A DNA stretch of 64,000 nucleotides, taken from assembly GCA_015178975.1 (NCBI GenBank), contig WHVD01000023.1, positions 186,001 to 250,000 on the forward strand, read 5' to 3'. Positions within the stretch are counted from its first letter, which is position 1. Each line of letters starts with the position of its first letter. Under the pieces are notes generated by a model, which saw only the letters and a program-made list of their open reading frames with translations, was not told where the DNA came from and ran no database searches. The position numbers and the translations under genes are program-made. The stretch is from Hysterangium stoloniferum. Taxonomy: Eukaryota > Basidiomycota > Agaricomycetes > Hysterangiales > Hysterangiaceae. Positions 36,266 to 47,582 of this stretch are shown in pieces.

Positions 36266-36599
36266 TTCTCCTAGATCTTTTATTTTAAGGCATTCTTTAA
36301 GGTAGTCCTTGAATTGTGTGATGACAGACTTTGAATTTCTGGCCATCATCATATGTATCATCAACATCATCTGCAGTGATTTTAGCCTGCAAAAACCTTG
36401 TACATGAACCTAGATTTATATTCAGTAATTTTGCCATTTGGCCCATGTTTATACAGTGTAATGATCTTGCTACTATGTTTTCTGGCAGTTCTATGAGTTC
36501 CTGGATGCCATATTTTGCCTCTTTCACATCCACTGCTAGGTTGTCAAATTCCTGTATTGCAGTTGTCATGGTGTGTGAGAAGTATCACTAATAGCTAGA

Positions 36600-37990
36600 A
36601 AACCTAGTTTTCACTTTATCCTATCTCTCTAATCTTCCTTGTATTTTTTACTATTTTTCCTATTTAAGATATTCTTCAAATATTTTGTGTTACCTTAGTT
36701 TGAAGGTTGTTGTGTACTTGTAGGTGCATAGTTGATTGTGGGCACATACTGTACCTACAATGGTCACACATGTACACTAGTGGGCATAATAGATGCTAGA
36801 CACCTTTACCCAGAAACCACAACTTGCTAGACATCCTTTGAGTGTCCACTACAAGCTGTGATTGGGATATCATCTCAGCCATCTCAAATGGCCATTGTTA
36901 GGGCAACACTAACAAGGCTACCAAAACACAAAAAGAAACAAGAGAGAGAGGGCAAGATAAGGAGTAGGAGAATGGAAGTTCTAATGACTTGAGAATATCA
37001 CACTTGTATTTAGTGGAAATCCTAAGAGATTGAAACTGGGGTCTAACTATGTACATCTTAGGGTATTTATACATACTAAAGGGAAAACTAAATAAAGTTC
37101 TTATTGAAGGTTTAAACCTTGAAGAAAGTTAAAATAAAGTTTACATTTGACATGTGTATGTCATGTGATTGACACATGATTGACATTGGTGTGGCCGTGA
37201 AACAATGTTTCAAGCCATTTCATGTTCACATGATGTCACATGGTGTCATGTGCACATGTTGACTTGTGACACGCACACACTGTGACTTGTGATGTGTGCA
37301 CACTGTGGAGGTTGTCCGTAATCATTATAATATCAAATGTTTACTAATAAAAGCAAAATTGCTACAAAACTCCATCTTTAAATAGCAGTATCTATTCTGA
37401 GACTATTATATTGTTAACCACCAATCATAAGAAACAATTCTCCATATTATATCCTAAACAATTTAGAGTCAATTAATAGAACCTGTTGTATATGGGTTTC
37501 CAAGTTATGTAAATACTTGCTAATACTTTTGTTGTTAATTTGTTTTTTAAAAACTAAACTGTAGTTATTTCCTAGTAAAATATGTGAGATGTCATTGGAA
37601 ATTTTTCATCCTATGGCCTTCTTTATTAAGTGAAACCACCTATATACATATTCTAGGTATGTTGAATCAAGTAGAAATTTGTTTAGATTGACAGATCCAT
37701 TCTGAAGTAATACATATGTATTTAGAGGTGCCAATGATATATGTACATATGCATGGAATGGACTATCTAAAGGTATCTATTTTTTAAAAGTATTAGGGTT
37801 TCAGACTACTAATTTTTTTATCATCTACTTGTGTCTGGAAAGATTCATTAGTTTGTAATGTACGAGAGAGTTTAAAACTTTTAAAAAGTTTTAAAAACCA
37901 AATTATGTTTGAATCACATCTCAGATGTTTAAATGACCTTTAGAGTATATTAGAATTTGGTATACTTAATAGTTTTCAGATATCCTCCTG
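36600..37990. repeat. AT-rich repeat-derived sequence without genes
   Basis: It begins with LTR-like sequence (36600-36900 resembles the family A body) and continues into AT-rich DNA. Around 37150-37310 it is rich in CACATG/GTGACA motifs and carries a few copies of the 23-bp unit found at 38726-38945. No coding sequence is seen. Confidence 0.4.
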
Positions 37991-38003
37991 TGACTTGTGA
38001 TGT

Positions 38004-38725
38004 TGTTACGACCGTGTCGCAACCCTATCGGTCCCGAGGTTATCGCCACTTGTCAACATTTCAAGTCACCATCTCGGAAACCATCGGCCCCGAAGCTGAC
38101 GAATGTTTTCACGAAGATCAAACTCCGTTTACGCCCACGTCAAAATAACTCGTATTGTCTGGTCAAACTTTGATACATCCCCTTTATTATGTTGATCCGT
38201 CCAATCTTATGTTTTGCATATGTCTATCTATATTTGTAGTCCTTGAACTATTTTCTTTTATCGTAATCCCGCTCTCGGTTATCATTGGCCTCCGAACTAA
38301 TCATAAACTTCCCGTTCCTAGTCAAGCTTATTGTTAATACCGTGTCCCGCCCTTCTCCCCATTAGTATTTTCCAGATGCCTGTTACTTGTATATGAACCC
38401 GCTGTAGTTGTAGTCACAAGGCAATCAGAATATCGACTCAGAATACCCTCATACGCCTGTATCAGTCTCATACTAAGAATCCCCCCATCCACCTTCGTGT
38501 GCGCTTGCCCACTCCCGGCCCCGACCCCTTGGCCCGACGCTCGACTTGTCCTTCGATTCCGATCGGTATCACGCCGAAAGGTACTCATTAGGATTAGTCT
38601 TCGCCCGCCCGAAATTTAAGGACATCCTACGGATATTTGCGAGGGCGCAGCACATAAGCTGAAGCCAAGTCCTTCCGATCGGTCCCTGTCGGCCACCGAC
38701 ATTAGTCAGTTTTCAGTTCTTAACA
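38004..38725 (+). mobile_element. Solo LTR, family C, 722 bp, with perfect 5-bp target duplication
   Basis: The element starts TGTTACGACCGTGTCGC and ends TCAGTTCTTAACA, giving TGTTA/TAACA inverted termini. GATGT flanks it on both sides (37999-38003 and 38726-38730). The target lies in the 23-bp tandem repeat (GTGACTTGTGATG...), which continues on both sides. It keeps many CpG dinucleotides, whereas related copies at 45055-45195, 45520-45657 and 46988-47582 show TG or CA at the same places, so it is probably the youngest copy here. Confidence 0.88.
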
Positions 38726-38965
38726 GATGTGCACACACTGTGACTTGTGATGCATGCACACCGTGACTTGTGATGCACACACACTGTGACTTGTGATGCA
38801 TGCACACTGTGACTTGTGATGTGCGCACACTGTGACTTGTAATGCATGCACACTGTGACTTGTAATGCACACACACTGTGACTTGTGATGTGCGCACAAT
38901 GTGACTTGTGATGCGTGCACACTGTGACTTGTCACAGGTGCACTTTGTGACATGTGACATGTGAC
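38726..38965 (+). repeat. 23-bp tandem array (GTGACTTGTGATGCATGCACACT)
   Basis: About nine copies of a 23-bp unit lie in tandem (starts 38763, 38786 and 38809 confirm the period). The second half alternates between TGCATGCACAC, TGTGCGCACAC and TGCACACACAC, all alternating purine-pyrimidine. Because 23 is not a multiple of 3 and no phase creates a stop, the minus strand is open in all three frames; these are not genes. A single copy at 37988 lies on the other side of the inserted LTR, and others lie near 37280. Confidence 0.85.
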
Positions 38966-39221
38966 AAATAAACAAAAAAAAAAAAATAACACAAATAAAA
39001 TAAAATAAAATGTATGAGCCCTGATAGCCATACTTGAATCTGAATGTCTTACTCTCATATTTGTACTTTTACAGTCAAAGCCTAGAACTCATCAATAAGC
39101 TCACTCATCAACAACTGTACTCCTTATGTTCATCTACTTCTTCTTGAAAACTGTCTGTTAGGATACATACAGGGCAGGTCTCTATAGGGTGCAGGTGCGT
39201 ATAAGTTAGTACCCGGAGTCT

Positions 39222-39938
39222 GGGCAGGATTTCCGGTCGTAACACTGTCTCTCTTCTTTATTTACTCTATCTAGTCTACTTGTTTGAGAATCATACTATT
39301 AAGGTTGATTCCACTCTCCTTTATTCTAGTCACCTTTAACAACTGTACAGTTGCTCATAGTGACTACTACTTTATACTTATGTATTTGTATTGTACTTCA
39401 ATAGTCAATACATCTGTATCTGTGAGAGATACCCTTCACAGATGGGAATATAACTATCTTGTCAGACTATATTCCCTATATTTTTTTCTTATTTTCTACT
39501 ATTTTTTCTATCGTCAAATTCTTCGATTATATGCATTTATTGTAGCTTGAAGATCTATGCAGGCCTTGTTGAAATCTGCAAGCCTGGTTACCACAGTACA
39601 AGGACTCTCATCACTTGGAGTGTAGCCACTAAGAGAGGAGCGGGTAGAAAGGTATAAACCAGTGATATAACTAGGTTTCCAGATGAGTTTCTACTCTCAT
39701 CTGGATGTAACTATATACTAAGATACATGGTCTGTGCACTGGTCTGTGCAGCGAACATGTGTGCGCAACACGGAACTAAGTGAACACTAAACTAAATATA
39801 CTAATCACATGTGTGAACTGGTCCAGAAAACATACAATCACAAGACAAGGTATGATGTCATATTACTCATACGTCACCATACTCTAATAGGCCTATGGGT
39901 GCATAGACCTTATGAGCACTTACCTATTGCCACACCTA
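39222..39938. repeat. LTR fragments of families A and D
   Basis: At 39222-39245 there is a minus-strand family D start (TGTTACGACCGGAAATCC). Family A-like LTR sequence starts near 39421 (TGTGAGAGATACCC) and continues to the Tc1-like insertion at 39939, with other sequence between about 39560 and 39880. No gene is seen. Confidence 0.4.
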
Positions 39939-40373
39939 CAATGACTCTCAAAACCTTTTCAATGTTTGACATTTGCATATTGGCAGGCTACTACCAGGGA
40001 TTCTGGAGTTGTGGGAGAGGATAGAGAAGGAGTGGGAAGATATACCAGCTTCTTAGTGTCAGAAGTTAATTGAAAGCATGCCAAGAAGGATTGAGGCAGT
40101 CATGAAGGCCAAGGGAGGGTATACCAAGTATTAAAATATAGCATATATTGCATCATAATCATCAGCATCAAAACCTTTTCAATGAGCAGGCTTGAATAAA
40201 CTATTTTTAGCATACCCAAAAATGGATATTACATAATAATATTCTAGACACTGATTCTACATATGTTTAGCTATATACTGTATTTTTCTGAGATATTTTG
40301 CTATTTTTTCTCCCCTGGTAGTGGCCTGCCAATATGCAAATGTCAAACACTGAAAAGGTTTTGAGAGTCACTG
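39939..40373 (+). mobile_element. Internally deleted Tc1 element (MITE-like), 435 bp
   Basis: The element starts CAATGACTCTCAAAACC after TA (39937-39938) and ends GGTTTTGAGAGTCACTG before TA (40374-40375). The inverted repeats extend for about 60 bp, to GGCAGGCTACTACCAGGG and its complement. Between them is only the end of a Tc1 transposase (KLIESMPRRIEAVMKAKGGY, stop TAA), so the catalytic core has been deleted. It would need a transposase from elsewhere, and its TIR differs from that of the copy at 9837-11421. Confidence 0.88.
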
Positions 40374-41795
40374 TACATATGTACACTAGTGGGTGTAGTA
40401 AAAACTCAGACACTTTTTACCCCATAACCACAACTTACCCAGACATTCTTTTAGTATCCTGTAAGTTGTAACTGAGGTATCATCTCAAGCCTTCCAACTT
40501 GAACTTACAACAACTATCTAGCTTTGCACTGTATACATAGTTGAAGCTTGAGCTATTATTGACTTCTGCTTATATCTTGCATCACTCATACATATCATCC
40601 TCCCTCCCTTTAACTCATAACTTCGTTAACTTACCTTTGAGAATCATACTGCAAAGTTGATTCTATTCTCTCTTAGTTGTCTTAGTTGTCTTACAGATAC
40701 TAAAGTCAACTAAGACTAATTTACTTTCTATATTGTACTTCAATAGTCAATATATTATTGTGTTGTACCTAATGGTCAATATTCTTCATATATACTGTAG
40801 AGTGGTCAGAGCTTCCACAACTCTTCACAGTATTATACCTAGAAGGTCAATACTCTTTGTATATCAAATGGTTAGAATTTCAAATACTCTTCACAGTGGT
40901 GATCTGGGCTGAACCATTCTTTTCCTATGAAGAAAATTCCTTTTTTTTTTTAACAAAAAAAATCTCTAGGTATTCATGTATGATGGCTATACGTACATAG
41001 GTAAGGATCCAATTCAAAGGTCTCTGACAATGCAGGGCAATTCTCTCCCATGACAAAGATCCACTGATGTGAGGTTACCCTCCTCTAGGAAATATAATTA
41101 TTCTATTGCATTATATTTCACATATTTCTTCTTGATTTTCTACTATTTTTCTAATTAGGATATTCTTTGTATATCCTTGTCTGCATTAGTTCAAAAATCT
41201 ATGTATGCTTGTGGGTACACATGTACTATATATAGTCTTGTGTACACTAGTAGGTATAGGAGGAACTCAGACACATTTACCCAGAAACCATGACTTGCTA
41301 ACAGACATTACTTGAGTGTCAAAGCTGTGATTGGGGTATCATCTCAGCCATCTCAAACAGCTATCATCTGAACTTAAGCATCACTCTCAGCTTCATACTT
41401 TTACAGTTGAAGCCTAGAGCTCATCATCTGAACTCACTCATTGACAATTGTACCCCTTGCATTTACCCATTTCTTCTCATGAATCATCTTTATCTTTACC
41501 TCACCTGGTCTAGTCTACTTGATTGGGTGTGAAGAGTTGTGGAAGTTCTGACTGTTTGATATACAAAGAATGTTGACCTTCTAGGTACAACTAGGTTATA
41601 TTGACTATCAAAGTACAATATAAGTAAAGGGGAACAATCATTGCAGGTAACCATAAGGGAGCTGGAGATGATTAGGCCAATAAGTGGAATTGACTTAACA
41701 GTATAATTTGGAGGAAAGAACTCCAATGAAATAGAGTTGAGTGAGAATGATTTGCAAGAAAGAAAAAGAAGGCATAAAGAGGTGTAGGCATGATG
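40374..41795. repeat. Family A LTR remnants in both orientations
   Basis: Plus-oriented 3' ends (…CCACAACTCTTCACA) occur near 40808-40829 and again near 40885-40897, the latter followed by the leader-like GTGGTGATCTGGGCTG. A minus-oriented copy starts TGTGAAGAGTTGTGG at 41528. The pieces are truncated and diverged. No coding sequence is supported. Confidence 0.45.
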
Positions 41796-42995
41796 TGTTA
41801 TGACCGGAATTCCTGCTGGACTCCGGGCACTAACTTATATGCACCCACACCCTATATGCACCAATTGTCAGTTTACCAGAATTCCCGCTGGACTCTGTAC
41901 ATCAGACTTGTCCATGTTCAACTTCATTTACTTTGTTTACTTCATGTACAGAATCAGTCACCAGAATACCTGCTGGACTCCATCCCTGTCTATGTCTGAC
42001 CTCATCCCATACATCAGTCACCGGACCCCACTCAGAAAACCCATCATCCCTCTAACTGAGCCCTGTTCCCATTATAGTCAATGACCTGTCATGATTTGGA
42101 CTCTGCTCCCACTCCATTTCCATTATGGTTTTATGACCTGTCACAATTTGGACTCCGCTCCATTCTGTTCCGTTCCTAACACCAAGTTTGGTGTTTACTT
42201 ACCTCATTTAATGTTTGCTAGTTTCATTTTCATTATTACTGGATTTGGTATGTATGTTATTCATTCCACAGTCTATATAGTCTGGCAGATTTTGTACATA
42301 CATACAATCCAGTCAGAAAATCAGCTTAGATTCTCCCCAGTAATCTAGTACATTTTCTGCTCTAAAACTCCTCTTTGAATTACACTGCTCTTACTAGTTG
42401 GAGCCCACGGGCTCTGACGCATCTATCACTCAACCTCCAACTTATTTATCTCGACTCCCTGACCTCTCAACCCACAACCTCTCAACCCACAACCTCTCAA
42501 CCCACAACCTCTCAACCCACAACCTCTCAACCCACAACCTCTCAACCACAACCTCTCAACCCACAACCTCTCAACCCACAACCTCTCAACCACAACCTCT
42601 CAACCCACAACCTCTCAACCCACAACCTCTCAACCCACAACCTCTAACCACAACCTCTCAACCCACAACCTCTCAACCCACAACCTCTCAACCCACAACC
42701 TCTCAACCCACAACCTCTCAACCCACAACCTCTCAACCCACAACCTCTCAACCCACAACCTCTCAACCCACAACCTCTCAACCCACAACCTCTCAACCCA
42801 CAACCTCTCAACCCACAACCTCTCAACCCATGAACTCTGCCCGGACTCCCTGGGATTCCCATCTGCCCATTTGAAATTGGACAACATGATCTTGCAAGGG
42901 TGCAGCCTATAAGCTGAAGCCAAGTCCTACCGGATTTCCCACAGGTTTCTCTGGAAACCCTCCGTGTATGCACCCTTAATAGTATTTTCTGACTA
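41796..42995 (+). repeat. Family D LTR/leader of a Ty3 element, with minisatellite
   Basis: It starts TGTTATGACCGGAATTCC and runs up to the Gag start at 43016. Related minus-strand copies lie at about 33085-33345, 47840-48560 and 49925-50062. It contains the 15-bp tandem array at 42466-42830. The 3' border of the LTR is not clear, so LTR and untranslated leader are treated together. Confidence 0.55.
42466..42830 (+). repeat. 15-bp minisatellite (CTCAACCCACAACCT)n, about 24 copies
   Basis: About 365 bp consist of CTCAACCCACAACCT repeats, with a few 14-bp units that lack one C. One strand is pyrimidine/C+A-rich, with almost no G. The long plus-strand frames here (…SQPTTSQPTT…) and the minus-strand ones (…VERLWVERLW…) result from the 15-bp period and are not genes. 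It is an amplification inside the retroelement leader: the related sequence at 48000-48130 has no such array. Confidence 0.9.
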
Positions 42996-43015
42996 AGACT
43001 TGCAGATTGTTCAAT

Positions 43016-44880
43016 ATGCCACCAAGAAGAAAAGCGCATGCACAGGCATCATTACCTGGACCATCGACTCTTCATTCCCCATTAACTTTGTATACCAGCC
43101 AGACACTCACAAACCAGCCGAAAGCCATGGAAGAAGCCCATATCAAAGAAGTCCCAGAAAACCAGGATGAATCTGAGCATGAGCACAAGTCCGTGGCCCC
43201 CAACAAGGGCAAGGGTGTCGAAAATCTGCCATCTAATTATTGACCACTGCTTTCAGATCCCACCTCTGAGTATTTAGCAATCACTTTAGAAAGGTTGATG
43301 AATCATATGCTTGAAGAAGGCAAAAAGAAGGATCCAGAACCTCTGTGGTCAAAAGTCAATGCATTGGAACCCTTCAAGGGTTCCAACCCAAACAAACTCT
43401 CTACTTTCCTCATGCAATGTCACTTCAATTTCCATGATTGATCTGCTGCATTCTCCACAGACTCCCAAAAAGTCAACAATGCACTTTCATACTTGAATGG
43501 TTCAAACTGACTTTTAGCGGACTTTCCAAGGAAGAGCTGCTTTGGCTTGAAGATTGGGATGCTTTTGTTGAGGAGCTTGAAACCAACTTTGGCCCGTATG
43601 ACCTGACCAGAGAAGCCAAGAATAGTCTCACTAATCTTCGCATGAAGGACACGCAACACATCACGGACTATATCATCCAATTCAATAATCTTGCAGCTCA
43701 TTGTCAGTGGGGCGATCCCGCTCTCTGCCACCAATTTTATGCCAGTCTGCCATCCCGCCTTAAAGATGAAGTCTTGAAAGGAGAAGATGGCAAGCCAAAA
43801 ACCCTGTCCCATATATGCCTTAAGGCTCAAAACATGGACGCATGTTATTGGGAATGTCATGTGGAAGTTGCCTGCGAGACCTCCACGGACAAAGTAAGCA
43901 AGTCCACAGCCAATAAAACCAACAACAACTTGTCAACCAGCAACCCAAACTCCACGCAATCTGACAAGAAGAATGATAAAAAGTCTTCTAACAACAACAA
44001 CAACAACAACAAAGGTCAACAGTCCAGCAAGCAAACTGGAAGGCCTGACCTCACAGGCAAGCTCGGACCACACACCCGATGGCAAATTGACCTCACAAGA
44101 AGGACAACATTGTATGGACAATAACCTCTGTCTCTTGTATGGGAAACTCTGTCATCGAGTCCCAGAATGTCCGCTGGCAAAAGCAAACTCTGCAAAGGGT
44201 TGAACAGCCAAGGCCTCCATGGAAACCCCATCGAAGGACAAACTGGCTTCCAACTCAAAAAAAGAGTGAGCAACCCCATGGACTCCATGTGGGTTGGGGG
44301 TTCCATTGCCTCTCCATGCATTCAAGAGTTTACCTGTCTCAATGCATCCACTCTTTCACATTCTGATTTGTTTTTCATTAAACTTATGTCTAATATGATT
44401 CTGAAATTCATTTTTCAGCTCTTATAGATTCCAGCTCGACTCATTGTTTTTTAGATACAAAATTCATGCAGAAAAATCTGTTGTCAACTTATCTGATAAT
44501 CCCATCAGCCTCTGCCTTTTTGATGGCACAAGTAATTTGGTTGTCATCCAAGCTTGTGATTTATCCATCTGTTTCCTGTGTGGAACATCTCAGTTGGTCA
44601 CTTTCTATGTGACCCAGTTAGACTCATAGGACACAACTGGCTTACCCGCTACAATCTGTTGATTGACTGGATAGCTAACAGTATAACTTTCTGGACACCC
44701 ACAGCAGCCAAGGAAACTGTACCCGACACGGCCTCCACGGCACCCATGGCCTTCCTGGCACCTGCAGTCTCGAGGATTTCTGTGATCCCTACAGCACCCA
44801 TGGCTTCCTCGGAACCCACAGCACCTCCGTCTATTTCTCTGATTGATGCTGCAGCTTTTATTAGGGCTACAAAAATGGAT
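43016..44880 (+). pseudogene. Ty3-like Gag-protease, inactivated
   Basis: Gag starts MPPRRKAHAQASLPGPSTLH at 43016. The capsid part reads LVEP-like ALEPFKGSNPNKLSTFL and then EELETNFGPYDLTREAKNSL, NLRMKDTQHITDYIIQFNNL, QFYASLPSRLKDEV, a pattern common in agaricomycete Ty3 elements. The zinc knuckle is degraded (CLLYGKLCHRVPECP lacks the second Cys in place). The protease follows as ALIDSSSTHCFLDTKF (GAT at 44427), where the usual D-S/T-G has become D-S-S. TGA stops at 43241-43243, 43439-43441 and 43508-43510 and frame changes show that it is dead. It ends where an LTR begins at about 44886. Confidence 0.8.
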
Positions 44881-44885
44881 GGGTC

Positions 44886-45195
44886 TGTGAAGGGCATGCA
44901 TATATCATGATCAGACTGTTGAATACTAGACACTTTTAGTATTCATTATTATTTTATTTTTATTTTCTTTCCTTAATTCCTTATACCTTTCGAGCATACC
45001 TTTATTTCTTAGTTCGAAGCTTTGTGTATACTTATGGGTGCACCGTGAGGAACTCGTTAGGACTAGTCTTCACCCGCCTGAAATTTGAGGACACCCGATG
45101 GTCACTTGCGAGGGTGCAGCACATAAGCTGAAGCCAAGTCCTTCCGATCGGTCCCCGTCGGCCAACTGACATTAGTCAGTTTTCAGTTCTTAACA
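44886..45195 (+). repeat. Truncated family A LTR followed by 3' end of a family C LTR
   Basis: TGTGAAGGGCATGCATATATC at 44886 matches the start of the LTR whose complement lies at about 6441. It runs to about 45044. Then about 140 bp match the last part of the family C LTR, from GGACTAGTCTTCACCCGCC to CAGTTCTTAACA at 45195. The junction suggests insertion or recombination between two families. Confidence 0.55.
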
Positions 45196-45519
45196 CCAAG
45201 ACACCCTTTTGAAATGTCCTGCAAACTATGATTGGGGTATCGACTCAGCCATCTCAAATGACTACAAATTAAGACTCCACACATTACTCTTAGCTTTGTA
45301 CTTTGTAGTCAAAGCTCAGACCTTACTACTCAAATGTGCTCATCACTACCAGTATTTCCTCATGCATTTCTATTCTTTCTTGCAATCCATTCTTATCTTC
45401 ATCCCACTTTGTTGGACTCATCCCTTTCAGGATTGCACCATAAAGGTCAATTCTATTCCCATCTTAGTTGCCTGTAGTTACTTCACAGTTACTTATGGTG
45501 ACAATCCTTTTATACCTGC

Positions 45520-45657
45520 TGTTAAGAACTGAAAACTGACTAATGTCAGTTGGCCGATGGGGACTGAGCAGAAGGACTTGGCTTCAGCTTATGTGCTGCA
45601 CCCTGGCAAGTGACTGTTGGGTGTCCTTAAATTTCAGGCAGGTGAAGACTAGTCCAT
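45520..45657 (-). repeat. 3' end of family C LTR, minus orientation
   Basis: The stretch starts TGTTAAGAACTGAAAACTG and is the complement of the last ~140 bp of the LTR at 38004-38725. With the plus-strand fragment at 45055-45195 it forms an inverted pair about 325 bp apart. The reverse-transcriptase frame starts at its other border. Confidence 0.65.
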
Positions 45658-46497
45658 GCGGAGTCCATCAGGTCCCATTATGAAACCCAGGTATTCCACA
45701 GAGTCCGTGTCAAAAGTACACTTTTTACCATTCACAAATAGACCATGTTGTCTGAGTCTCTGGAGAACTTCACAGACTTGTTTGTTGTGTTCCACGGGAT
45801 TCTCAGAGTAGATAAGAATGTTGTCCAAGTAAACAATGATGCATACATCAAGCATGTCAGAGAAAATGTCATTGATAAAACATTGAAAAACAGATGGAGC
45901 ATTGGTGAGTCCAAAGGGCATCACCAACCACTCAAAGGCCCCATAGCAGGTTCTAAAAGTGGTTTTCCATTTGTCACCCACGGAGATCTGGACCAAATGA
46001 TAGGTGTGTTTGAGGTCTATTTTGGTGTAAATCTGGGCATTCCATGGAGCATCAAGCAGATCAGATATGAGTGGAAGTGGATACTTATCCTTTTTTGTGA
46101 CAGCATTGAGTCCTCTGAAATCAACACATAGTCTAAGGGATCCATTTTTTTCCCTGACAAACAGAACAGGTGCTCCAAAAGGAGACTTTGAGGGTCTGAT
46201 AAAACCTATGGACAAATGTTCATCCAGGAAATTGCAGATTGCAGAAGGTTCCGTGGATGAGAGCAGGTAAATATGTCCTAGGAGTGGCTGGGTGCCTTCT
46301 TCGAGGTCGATTTTTAAGTCGTACTCTCTGTGGGGCAGAAGCCGGTCAGCTTTCCACTTACTAAAAACATCTGTGAAGTCATGATATTTCTCTGGGATGC
46401 CTTCTAGATCAGTGGTTTGCTCAGATTTGGATACCAGGGTTGAAAAATGACCAGTTGCTTCATCAATTTTTAAATTGATAGTGAATGCCTGGGACCC
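45649..46497 (-). pseudogene. Ty3/gypsy reverse transcriptase fragment with YLDN active site
   Basis: The minus-strand frame is open for about 280 codons, from the LTR border at 46497 to a TAG at 45649. It contains IPEKYHDFTDVFSKWKADRL (pre-RT), FIRPSKSPFGAPVLFVREKN, LCVDFRGLNAVTKKDKYPLP, IYTKIDLKHTYHLVQI (first catalytic Asp), FEWLVMPFGLTNAPSVFQ and VYLDNILIYS. The canonical box is YLDD; here the second catalytic Asp is Asn (AAC for GAC), which should abolish polymerase activity. RNase H and integrase are missing because LTR C sequence follows, and family A LTR sequence cuts it upstream. Confidence 0.88.
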
Positions 46498-46984
46498 TGT
46501 GAAGAGTCGCTAGATTCTGACTGTTAAATATACGAAGAATATTAACTATAAAAGCATGACTAGAAGGTATTGACTGATCTGTACAATACGGTAGTTTACA
46601 AGACAGGCAGTACTAGTAGTGAGACACAACGCACATCACTAGAGCAACTGTACAGTTGCTCATGACGACTAAGTAAGAGAAATGAGAGTTGACCATTGCG
46701 GTACAACTCTCAGTTAGGGTAAAAGAAAGACAACCCACGAGAAGATGAATATCTGAAGTAGAGTGATGAAAGCGTGAATCGACAGTAGTGTCGATGAGCG
46801 CAGCAATTTGAGTGAGGGACTCGACCTTCATGGTTCAAGTCCAGAAGCTCACAGTAAGTTAGAGATGCTACCTTTATTGGTAGCTGGGACGTTACCCTCG
46901 ACACCTCTTGCTATTCGACATTCTGAGTTGTTACGAGGTGGTGTCTGTTGGGTAAAAAAGTGTCTCATCCTTTTGGCACTAAGA
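46498..46984 (-). repeat. Family A LTR, minus orientation, truncated
   Basis: It starts TGTGAAGAGTCGCTAGATTC at 46498 and is highly similar to 5815-6290, including the CAACTGTACAGTTGCTCATG block. It lacks its other end near 46984, where family C sequence starts. Confidence 0.65.
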
Positions 46985-46987
46985 GTT

Positions 46988-47582
46988 ACTGATCGGGACC
47001 AAAGGATAAGTTGTGTGTTGGGCCAAGGGGTCGGGGACTGAGAGTGGGCAAGCACATGCAAAGGTGGAGAGTGGGATACTTAAAGTAAGACTTCTAGAGA
47101 TGTATGTGGGTGTTCTGAGTCGATATTCTGATTGTCTTGTATCTACAACTACAGCAGATTCATATACAAATTATTGGTGTCTAGAAAATACTAACTAAGG
47201 GAAGAGTAGAAACATTACTGACAAATAAACTTGACTAGGAACCGGAAGGTTATGATAAGTTCAGAGGCTGTGTTTTAACCAAGAGCGGAATTACAAGAAA
47301 AGGAAATACAGTAGTCCACAGGTTACAGGTACATATATATGGACATATGTATGTGAAACATAGTGTAGAATGGATCATCATAATAAAAAGGGATGTATCA
47401 GAGTATAACCAGATAGTACGAGTATAATTTGATGGGGGTGTAAATGGAGTTTGATCACTGTGAAAGCATACGTCAGTGTCAGGTGACCAACAGTTTCTGA
47501 TGCAATGACTTGATCGATAACTTGAAATGTCAATAGACAGTAATAACCTCAGGGACCATCGGGTTGTGACACAGTCATAACA
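46988..47582 (-). repeat. 5' part of family C LTR, minus orientation, CpG-depleted
   Basis: Read on the minus strand it starts TGTTATGACTGTGTCACAACCC at 47582 and follows the first ~580 bp of the LTR at 38004-38725. Where the young copy has CG this one usually has TG or CA (for example CGACGCTCGAC versus CAACACACAAC). Its missing 3' part may be the fragment at 45520-45657, the two being separated by the RT fragment and the family A LTR. Confidence 0.65.

Noticed and set aside
38706-39058. Open frames of 69-112 codons on the minus strand
   Set aside because: All three frames are open because a 23-bp unit without stops rotates through every phase. Not a gene.
42375-43039. Long frames with SQPTT or VERLW repeats
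   Set aside because: These are products of the 15-bp minisatellite in a retroelement leader. There is no non-repeat coding sequence on either side in frame.
46790-46850. tRNA-like GGTTCAAGTCC box
   Set aside because: It lies inside a family A LTR. No A-box at the right distance and no cloverleaf could be formed.
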